Of a DNA stretch of 64,000 nucleotides, positions 58,210-64,000 are shown in pieces. The stretch comes from Streptomyces sp. NBC_00247. GTDB taxonomy: Bacteria; Actinomycetota; Actinomycetes; Streptomycetales; Streptomycetaceae. The first letter of the stretch is position 1. Each line of letters opens with the position of its first letter. The translations under genes were made by a program, and so were the position numbers. The DNA lies in contig NZ_CP108093.1 of assembly GCF_036188265.1 (NCBI RefSeq), positions 3,237,001-3,301,000 on the forward strand, read 5' to 3'. The notes under the pieces were generated by a model. That model saw only the letters and a list, made by a program, of their open reading frames with translations. It was not told the DNA's origin and searched no databases.

Positions 58210-60171
58210 GTGGCCACGGCCGATGCCGGCACCAGCAGCGGAAGGCGACGCGTGACGCCGCCGCCCTGGCTGCTGAACGGGCTCCGCCCACAGCCCACCC
58301 CGATCCCCTGGGCGGCCGTACTCCGCGCCTCCGTCGCCATGGCCGCACCGCTCGCCGTCGGATTCGCCGCCGACCGCCCCTCCTACGGCGCCCTCGTGTC
58401 CATGGGGGCGCTCTCCGGTGTCATCGGCGACACCGCCGACGCCTACCGGATGCGCATCTTCAACATCGCCGTGCCGCAGCTCTTCGGCGCCCTCGGTGTC
58501 ACCCTCGGCTCACTCGTGTACGGAACCGGCTGGGCGGCCGTGGGCGTGCTGACCGCCCTCGCGCTGGTCTCCGGGATGATGTCCACGATCGGCGCCGTGG
58601 CATCCGTCTCCGGCCTGCTGCTCCTGCTCAACTCCGTGATCGGCGCCGGTCTCCCGATGCCCGACCCCTGGTGGGTCGCCCCGGTGCTGCTCGCCTTCGG
58701 CGGACTGGTGGTCCTGGCACTCGCGCTGCTTTCGTGGCCCTTCCGCCGCAGGCTCCCCGAACGCGCCGCGGTCGCCCGCACCTACCGCTCGGTCGCCGCC
58801 CTGCTGCAAGCCGCCGGGACCCCCGCGTACGAACTGCACCGCCAGGACGTCACCGAGAGCCTCAACACCTCCTACGACCTGATCCTCGCCCGCCGGGCCC
58901 GCTACCACGGCCGCAGCCCCGCCATGGTGCGGACGCTCTCCCAGCTCAACGTCGTGATCCCGCTCGTCGAAGCGGCACCCGCCGCCCACGGCGAGGGCCG
59001 CACACTGCCCGACGCCGTCCCCGCAGCCGTACGCACACTGGCGGACGACATCGAACAGGGCCGCACCGGACGCCCCGAACCCGAACTTCCCCCGCCCGAT
59101 TCGCCCGCCGCCCACGCCGTGGACAGCGCGCTGCGCCACACCGCGACCGTCGTGCACCGGGCGGATCCCGACCCGTACAACGTGGACGACCGGCTCGGCC
59201 GGCCCGCCGCCCTGCGCGTCCGGATCCGCCGGTCACTGAGGTCCGTCCTGCTCTCCGAAGCGTCCTGGCGCTACGGGCTGCGCCTCGCCCTCTGCATCGG
59301 GCTGGCCCAGGCACTCACCTCGCTCATCCCCGTGGAACGCTCCTACTGGGTCGCGCTCACCGTCACCTTCGTCCTCAAGCCGGACTACGGCTCCGTGTTC
59401 TCCCGCGCCGTACTCCGGGCCGTGGGCACCACCGCCGGGCTGGTCGTCGCCGCTCCCGTACTGGCCGAGGTACCGACCGGCTGGTGGTTCGTCCCGGCGA
59501 TGGTGGTGCTCGCCGCGCTGATCCCGGCGCTGACGGCGAAGGGGTACGCCTTCCAGACCGCGGCCGTCACGCCGCCCATCCTGCTGCTCTCCGACCTTCT
59601 CAACCATCAAGGCGTCGACCTGGTGCCGCCCCGCTTCCTGGACAGCCTGCTCGGCTGCGCGATCGTGCTGGTGGCCGGCTATCTGCTCTGGCCGGAGAGC
59701 TGGCACACCCGCGTCGGCGACCGGCTCGCGGACGCGGTGGAGGACATCGCCGACTACGTCGCCTACGCCTTCGACTTCGCCAGCGAGCACGACCGGGCCG
59801 AGCGGGTCCGCGCGCGGCGGCGGCTCTACCGCGACCTGTCGGCCGTGCGCTCCGAGTTCCAGCGCGCCCTCACCGAACCGCCGCCCGTGGGCACGCGCGC
59901 GGCGGCCTGGTGGCCGCTGGTCGTCGCGGTCGAGCGCATCGTCGACGCCGCAACAGCGGCCCGGGTACGGCTGAATCACGGCGCCCCGCCACCCGAACCC
60001 GGCGAAGCCATCATGATCGAGGGCCAGTTGCGGGAACTGGCCGCCGGAATCCGCTCCAGCGAAACGCTGGTGGGTGTGCGGGCCGACCTCTCCGGCGTGG
60101 AGGAGAGCGCGCTCGGCCCGCTCTGCCAAGAAGTCGCGGCAGCCCGGGCCATCGCCTCACCGCAGCCTTGA
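58210..60171 (+). CDS. FUSC family membrane protein
   Basis: 653 residues. Two sets of membrane helices are each followed by a cytoplasmic helical region, the layout of fusaric-acid-resistance/aromatic acid exporter (FUSC) proteins: VLRASVAMAAPLAVGFAAD to LALALLSWPF (about 38-178), and LRLALCIGLAQALTSLIPVE with RSYWVALTVTFVLKPDYGSVF (about 355-500). SYWVALTVTFVLKPDYG is the family signature. It may export small aromatic or amphipathic acids. GTG 58210 has GAGGAGAG upstream. A parS site begins 5 bp after its stop. Confidence 0.9.
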   Translation: MATADAGTSSGRRRVTPPPWLLNGLRPQPTPIPWAAVLRASVAMAAPLAVGFAADRPSYGALVSMGALSGVIGDTADAYRMRIFNIAVPQLFGALGVTLGSLVYGTGWAAVGVLTALALVSGMMSTIGAVASVSGLLLLLNSVIGAGLPMPDPWWVAPVLLAFGGLVVLALALLSWPFRRRLPERAAVARTYRSVAALLQAAGTPAYELHRQDVTESLNTSYDLILARRARYHGRSPAMVRTLSQLNVVIPLVEAAPAAHGEGRTLPDAVPAAVRTLADDIEQGRTGRPEPELPPPDSPAAHAVDSALRHTATVVHRADPDPYNVDDRLGRPAALRVRIRRSLRSVLLSEASWRYGLRLALCIGLAQALTSLIPVERSYWVALTVTFVLKPDYGSVFSRAVLRAVGTTAGLVVAAPVLAEVPTGWWFVPAMVVLAALIPALTAKGYAFQTAAVTPPILLLSDLLNHQGVDLVPPRFLDSLLGCAIVLVAGYLLWPESWHTRVGDRLADAVEDIADYVAYAFDFASEHDRAERVRARRRLYRDLSAVRSEFQRALTEPPPVGTRAAAWWPLVVAVERIVDAATAARVRLNHGAPPPEPGEAIMIEGQLRELAAGIRSSETLVGVRADLSGVEESALGPLCQEVAAARAIASPQP

Positions 60172-60175
60172 GACC

Positions 60176-60189
60176 GTTTCACGTGAAAC
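60176..60189. promoter_or_regulatory. parS: parS centromere site (ParB binding)
   Basis: GTTTCACGTGAAAC, an exact match to the 14-bp parS consensus, lies in the 74-bp gap between the convergent FUSC and S4-domain genes, 10.9 kb from the other parS of this window. Confidence 0.95.
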
Positions 60190-60245
60190 ACGGAGAGTGA
60201 TCAACGGGCACGGCCCGCCCCACTGTCGGAGTGAGCAGACCGTGT

Positions 60246-60659
60246 TCAGCGCGGACCGGCGTCCCGGCCCCCCTGCAACCGGTCCATCTCGCGGCGGTCG
60301 CGCTTGGTCGGGCGCCCGGTACCCCGGTCACGGACCGGAACCTGGAGCGCCAGTTCACGCGGCGGCGGGGGCGGGCTGCTGTCGACGAAGCACTCCACCG
60401 CCACCGGTGCGCCGACACGCTTCTTCACGATCTTCGACACGGTGACGATCCGGTCCCGGCCCTCGTGCCGCAACCGCACCTCGTCGCCGATCCGCACGGA
60501 CTGCGCGGGCTTCGCGCGCTCCCCCGCGACCCTGACGTGCCCGGCACGGCAGGCGGCAGCCGCCTGCGCCCGGGTCGTCGTCAACCGGACCGACCAGATC
60601 CACACATCGACCCGGACACTTCCTGCCGTCTGCGGAGCCTCACCGGAAACCGAAACCAT
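60246..60659 (-). CDS. S4 domain RNA-binding protein (Hsp15-like)
   Basis: 137 residues. The S4 RNA-binding fold is VRVDVWIWSVRLTTTRAQAAA, CRAGHVRVAGERAKPAQSVRI and GDEVRLRHEGRDRIV. The basic C-terminus (RDRGTGRPTKRDRREMDRLQ) matches the Hsp15/HslR group, which binds stalled 50S subunits with attached peptidyl-tRNA. The ATG at 60659 lacks a strong ribosome binding site; a start at the GTG before DVWIW would remove part of the fold. It is divergent from the VWA gene and stands alone. Confidence 0.9.
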   Translation of the reverse strand: MVSVSGEAPQTAGSVRVDVWIWSVRLTTTRAQAAAACRAGHVRVAGERAKPAQSVRIGDEVRLRHEGRDRIVTVSKIVKKRVGAPVAVECFVDSSPPPPPRELALQVPVRDRGTGRPTKRDRREMDRLQGGRDAGPR

Positions 60660-60989
60660 GGTCCGACTGTAACGGGGGAGCCCGTCGCGCGAAGACCTCT
60701 GCCATGAGGGCCACCGGGCGCCCGGCAGGCCCGTGACGTGTGCGCACCGTGACGAGGTACGTCCGTCCGGGTGTTGAGGAACGAGCCCATGAACCTGCGG
60801 CGAAGTCCGCCTGACCGCCGAACTCTTGGGTTCTCGCCAGGAAACGGTTGCGCGTCGGTTCACCCGCGTGCGGGCCGGACAGCCGAACGGCCTGATCCGG
60901 CCGCTAACCTTACGTATCCGTCCTGGCCAGGGATGATTTTCCACGGGTCGGACATATCCCGCACCCAACTCACGCGAAAGGCCTCGCCC
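60660..60989. other. Divergent promoter region of S4 and VWA genes
   Basis: No gene is supported. The frame of the VWA gene stays open upstream to 60771, but that part lacks family character. A less GC-rich stretch around 60902-60950 (CTAACCTTACGTATCCG, then GATGATTTTCC) probably contains the VWA promoter. Confidence 0.4.
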
Positions 60990-62612
60990 ATGGGCATTCG
61001 GAGCTTGCTGCGCAAGGTGTTCGGCCGGGAGCAGGACGAGCCGACCACGGCCACCGTTCCTCCCCAGGGTGAGCGCGCCCGATCGACGGAGCCGGAATCG
61101 GACACGCTCCAGGACAGCGCTCCCGCTGTCGAGACCAAGGTGACCGTTCCCGCGCCCGCCGCATCCCCCCTCTCCTCCGCCTCGCGCTCCTCGTCGGACG
61201 CGGGTACGGGCGGGTCGGCCGGTACGAACGGGGAAGACCGGCCGGACAAGGGCCACGCGGCAGATCTGGTGGCCGCCGCCTTCGACCAGCCGGTCACCAC
61301 CCCGACGCCGACGGTCCCCGCCCAGAACACGGGCCCCAAGCCCGCGTCCGAGACGAGGCCCGCGTCCGAAGCCACGCCCGCACCGGCCGCCGAGCCGGAG
61401 CCGGTCGCCGAGCCGGTCGCCGAATCGGATCCGATCGCCGAGCCCGCTGCCGAGCCCGACACCGAGCCGGCCGCAGAAGCCGGGCAGACCACTGAGCCCG
61501 CCTCCCAGGCCGAGCCCGCCGCCGAGCCGGCCGCGGAAGCCGAGAGCGCGGAAGCCACGGTCATCGAGCCCGAGATCCTCGCCGCCGCCGCCATCACGAT
61601 CGACATGGACCCGGAGCCCGAGCCCGAAGCCGCTCCGGCACCGGCACCGGCACCGGCACCCACCGAGAACGCCGACACTCCGAAGGCGGAGACCCCCGAG
61701 GCCACCGAGGCCGAGGGTGCGAAGAAGGCAGCCGAGGCGGCCCTCGACGCGATCATCATCGACTACGAGCCCGAGCCGGCAGCCGGAACTCCCGCACCCG
61801 AGGCAGCGGCCCCGGCCGTCCCGGAACCCGCGGTCGCACCCGAGGCAGCGGCGGAAGCCCCGGCCGGGCCCGCCGCCCCGGAAGCCGCGGTGGCCACCCC
61901 GGCCACGAGCACCGCCACCGCCAAGCCCGCCACCTCGCTCGCCCGGGTGAAGTCGCGTGCCCCCGGGCTGGTGGCCCCGTACAAGTCCGCGCAGGCCGCG
62001 CTGAAGACCGAGGGGCTGACCGGGCTGCGGGCCTCCGTCTACCTGGTCCTCGACCGCTCGGGCTCGATGCGGCCGTTCTACAAGGACGGCAGCGCACAGC
62101 ACCTGGGCGACCGCACGCTGGCCCTCGCCGCGCATCTGGACGAAGACGCCTCGGTCCACGTGGTCTTCTTCTCCACCGACGTCGACGGCACCGGAACGGT
62201 CGCGCTCGAAGGCCACGAGGGCCGTATCGACGAGCTGAACGCCGGTCTGGGACGCCTGGGGCGGACCCACTACCACCGGGCCGTCGAAGAGGTCGTCTCC
62301 CACTACGAGAAGTCCGGCGCCACCGGCCCCGCACTGGTCGTCTTCCAGACGGACGGTCCGCCGGACGCCAAGGTCGCGGCCAAGCAGGCACTGGCCGAGG
62401 CCGCCCGGCTGCCGCTCTTCTTCCAGTTCGTCGCGTTCGGCGACCACGACGCGAAGGGCTTCGACTTCCTGCGGAAGCTGGACGCCGAGCACGCCGGCTT
62501 CTTCCACGCCGGCCCGGCGCCCGCCACGATCCCGGACGCCACGTTCTACCGGGAGATCCTCGCCGGTCTCCCCGCCTGGATCGCGGCCCGGTCGGGCGGC
62601 TCCGCCGGCTGA
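60990..62612 (+). CDS. VWA domain protein of the tellurium-resistance type with long acidic linker
   Basis: 540 residues. A short N-terminal basic amphipathic segment ([14 protein letters not shown]) may touch the membrane. Residues about 40-310 are low-complexity Glu/Pro/Ala. The C-terminal von Willebrand A domain has the MIDAS motif D355-R-S-G-S ([14 protein letters not shown]), [12 protein letters not shown] and [12 protein letters not shown]. It matches TerF/TerY-like VWA proteins, which act with TerD and TerB in metal-dependent stress complexes. ATG 60990 has GAAAGG 8 bp upstream. No other ter gene is adjacent. It ends at a 13-bp stem hairpin. Confidence 0.9.
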   Translation: MGIRSLLRKVFGREQDEPTTATVPPQGERARSTEPESDTLQDSAPAVETKVTVPAPAASPLSSASRSSSDAGTGGSAGTNGEDRPDKGHAADLVAAAFDQPVTTPTPTVPAQNTGPKPASETRPASEATPAPAAEPEPVAEPVAESDPIAEPAAEPDTEPAAEAGQTTEPASQAEPAAEPAAEAESAEATVIEPEILAAAAITIDMDPEPEPEAAPAPAPAPAPTENADTPKAETPEATEAEGAKKAAEAALDAIIIDYEPEPAAGTPAPEAAAPAVPEPAVAPEAAAEAPAGPAAPEAAVATPATSTATAKPATSLARVKSRAPGLVAPYKSAQAALKTEGLTGLRASVYLVLDRSGSMRPFYKDGSAQHLGDRTLALAAHLDEDASVHVVFFSTDVDGTGTVALEGHEGRIDELNAGLGRLGRTHYHRAVEEVVSHYEKSGATGPALVVFQTDGPPDAKVAAKQALAEAARLPLFFQFVAFGDHDAKGFDFLRKLDAEHAGFFHAGPAPATIPDATFYREILAGLPAWIAARSGGSAG

Positions 62613-62673
62613 CCCCGGCAGCCGGCGGAGTACCCGCGCACCCCGCACCCGCACCAACGCTCCACCGCACGTC

Positions 62674-62702
62674 ACGGCGGGCCCGGTCACCGGGCCCGCC
62701 GT
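62674..62702 (+). terminator. Terminator of the VWA gene
   Basis: A 13-bp stem (62674-62686 with 62690-62702) of the form ACGGCGGGCCCGG with a TCA loop, 61 bp after the stop codon and 110 bp before metG. Confidence 0.82.
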
Positions 62703-62811
62703 CCGCGTCCGCGGACGAACCGGCCGCTCCGGGGCCCACCAGGCTCCGGTCCACGGTGGGGGAGGAAAAGGGAGGCGGGGGAACCCCGTGCGGACCGTTA
62801 GGATTTTGACC

Positions 62812-64000
62812 ATGGCGGCCACTGGATCCGAGAAGCAGGGAGAGACGTCGTTCTACGTCTCCACCCCCATTTACTACGTCAACGACGCTCCTCACCTGGG
62901 CCACGCCTACACGACCGTCGCAGGCGACGTGCTCACGCGCTGGCACCGCCAGCGCGGCGAGAAGGTGTGGTACCTCACCGGCACGGACGAGCACGGTCAG
63001 AAGATCATGCGCACGGCCGAGCAGCACGGCGTCACCCCGCAGGCCTGGTGCGACAAGCTCGTCGAAGAGGCGTGGAAGCCCCTCTGGGAGCACCTCAACA
63101 TCGCGAACGACGACTTCATCCGCACCACGGAGAAGCGTCACACCGACCGGGTGCAGGAGTTCGTCCAGGACCTGTACGACAAGGACGAGATCTACAAGGG
63201 CGGGTACGAAGGCCCGTACTGCGTGGGCTGCGAGGAGTACAAGCTCCCCGGGGACCTCATCCAGGCCGAGGACGGCACTCCGCTGTGCCCGATCCACAAG
63301 AAGCCGGTGGAGATCCTCAAGGAGGAGAACTACTTCTTCAAGCTGAGCGAGTACGGCCCGAAGCTGCTGGAGTTCTACGAGGCCAACCCGGGCTTCATCC
63401 AGCCGGAGTCCGCCCGCAACGAGGTCGTCAACTTCGTCAAGCAGGGCCTCCAGGACCTCTCGATCTCCCGCTCGACCTTCGACTGGGGCGTCCCGGTGCC
63501 GTGGGACGAGAAGCACGTCATCTACGTGTGGGTCGACGCCCTGCTGAACTACGCGACGGCGGTCGGCTACGGCGCCAACCAGGAGAAGTTCGACGCGACC
63601 TTCCCGGCCGACGTCCACCTGGTCGGCAAGGACATCCTCCGCTTCCACGCGGTGATCTGGCCCGCGATGCTGATGGCCCAGGGCCTTCCGCTGCCGGGCC
63701 GGGTCGCGGCCAACGGCTGGCTGATGGTCGGCGGCGAGAAGATGTCGAAGTCGAACCTGACCGGCATCAAGCCGCAGGACCTGACCTCGCACTTCGGCGT
63801 GGACGCGTACCGCTGGTACTTCCTGCGCGCCATCGCCTTCGGCAGCGACGGCTCCTTCTCGTGGGAGGACTTCACCGCCCGCTACACCTCCGAGCTCGCC
63901 AACGACTACGGCAACCTCGCCTCCCGCGTGGCCGCCATGATCGGCAAGTACTTCGGCGGCACGCTCCCCGGGGCGACCGCCGCCGGTGACGCCGAGCAGG
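62812..64000 (+). CDS. metG: Methionyl-tRNA synthetase, 3' end outside window
   Basis: 396 residues of a class I synthetase that charges initiator and elongator tRNA-Met. FYVSTPIYYVNDAPHLGHAYT has the HIGH motif (HLGH). YCVGCEEYK and PLCPIHKKPVE are the zinc knuckle (C-x2-C, C-x2-H). VPWDEKHVIYVWVDALLNYAT binds Met. GGEKMSKSN is the KMSKS loop (about residue 310). The anticodon domain begins at SELANDYGNLASRVAAMIGKY and runs off the edge. ATG 62812 follows TTAGGATTTTGACC. It is an essential gene and a good marker of the conserved chromosome core. Confidence 0.97.
   Translation, partial: MAATGSEKQGETSFYVSTPIYYVNDAPHLGHAYTTVAGDVLTRWHRQRGEKVWYLTGTDEHGQKIMRTAEQHGVTPQAWCDKLVEEAWKPLWEHLNIANDDFIRTTEKRHTDRVQEFVQDLYDKDEIYKGGYEGPYCVGCEEYKLPGDLIQAEDGTPLCPIHKKPVEILKEENYFFKLSEYGPKLLEFYEANPGFIQPESARNEVVNFVKQGLQDLSISRSTFDWGVPVPWDEKHVIYVWVDALLNYATAVGYGANQEKFDATFPADVHLVGKDILRFHAVIWPAMLMAQGLPLPGRVAANGWLMVGGEKMSKSNLTGIKPQDLTSHFGVDAYRWYFLRAIAFGSDGSFSWEDFTARYTSELANDYGNLASRVAAMIGKYFGGTLPGATAAGDAEQ

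Noticed and set aside
60246..62822. An 858-codon minus-strand frame opposite the VWA gene
   Set aside because: Only the last 137 codons encode the S4 protein; the Gly/Leu-rich remainder is the mirror of the Glu/Pro/Ala linker codons.

Overview
The window is a stretch of very GC-rich, gene-dense actinobacterial chromosome that I assign to Streptomyces. The reasons are the codon use (third positions almost always G or C), the frequent GTG starts, a conservon (cvnABCD with two P450s), several gene families that are typical of or confined to Streptomyces (SAV_915-like, DUF6415-like, DUF2630), and two exact ParB binding sites (parS) at 49267-49282 and 60176-60189. The csp/DEAD-box helicase block, metG and the parS sites fit the core of the linear chromosome, probably within a few hundred kb of oriC. 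No tRNA, rRNA, insertion sequence, prophage or CRISPR array was seen.

Left part (1-12.9 kb). A 3' fragment of an ammonium transporter overlaps a PII gene. The transporter has Glu in place of the first pore His. Next is a sugar-phosphate operon on the minus strand (agaS - ROK kinase - broken 1-phosphofructokinase/tagatose kinase - class II aldolase), with a divergent DeoR regulator. Three operator-like direct repeats spaced exactly 32 bp lie between them. A conservon follows: sensor-like ATPase, roadblock protein, DUF742 protein, GTPase, an atypical CYP157-like P450 lacking ExxR, a canonical P450 and a crotonase.

Middle (13-38 kb). This holds envelope and stress genes: a peptidoglycan amidase, a CPA2 antiporter, an MMPL exporter, a cold-shock protein with its DEAD-box helicase and a MerR regulator, a PAS/GAF/PP2C phosphatase, a peroxiredoxin, an ECF41-type sigma factor, and an NfeD-flotillin pair. 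A tightly overlapping operon encodes a sortase substrate, a sortase, an ECF sigma factor and a putative anti-sigma factor. There are also two large Streptomyces regulators and a ChbG-type deacetylase.

Right part (38-64 kb). It contains KhtT/KhtU-like K+/H+ antiport genes, a BlaI/M56 pair, a TerB protein, a second-type lysA, and a PucR-type regulator divergent from an RCK-pore-RCK ion channel protein. A tryptophanyl-tRNA synthetase is preceded by a leader peptide with tandem Trp codons. Further on are an LLM flavin monooxygenase with its FMN reductase, a universal stress protein, a FUSC protein, a VWA protein and the start of metG.

Cross-cutting signals. A 30-bp element with a 19-bp palindrome is shared (28/30 identical) by the flotillin promoter region and the PucR/channel intergenic region 19 kb away. 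A second conserved block follows at the same distance in both, which suggests a common regulator. At least seven short tandem repeats (12, 15, 18 or about 29 bp units) are scattered through coding and non-coding DNA, and most units are multiples of 3.
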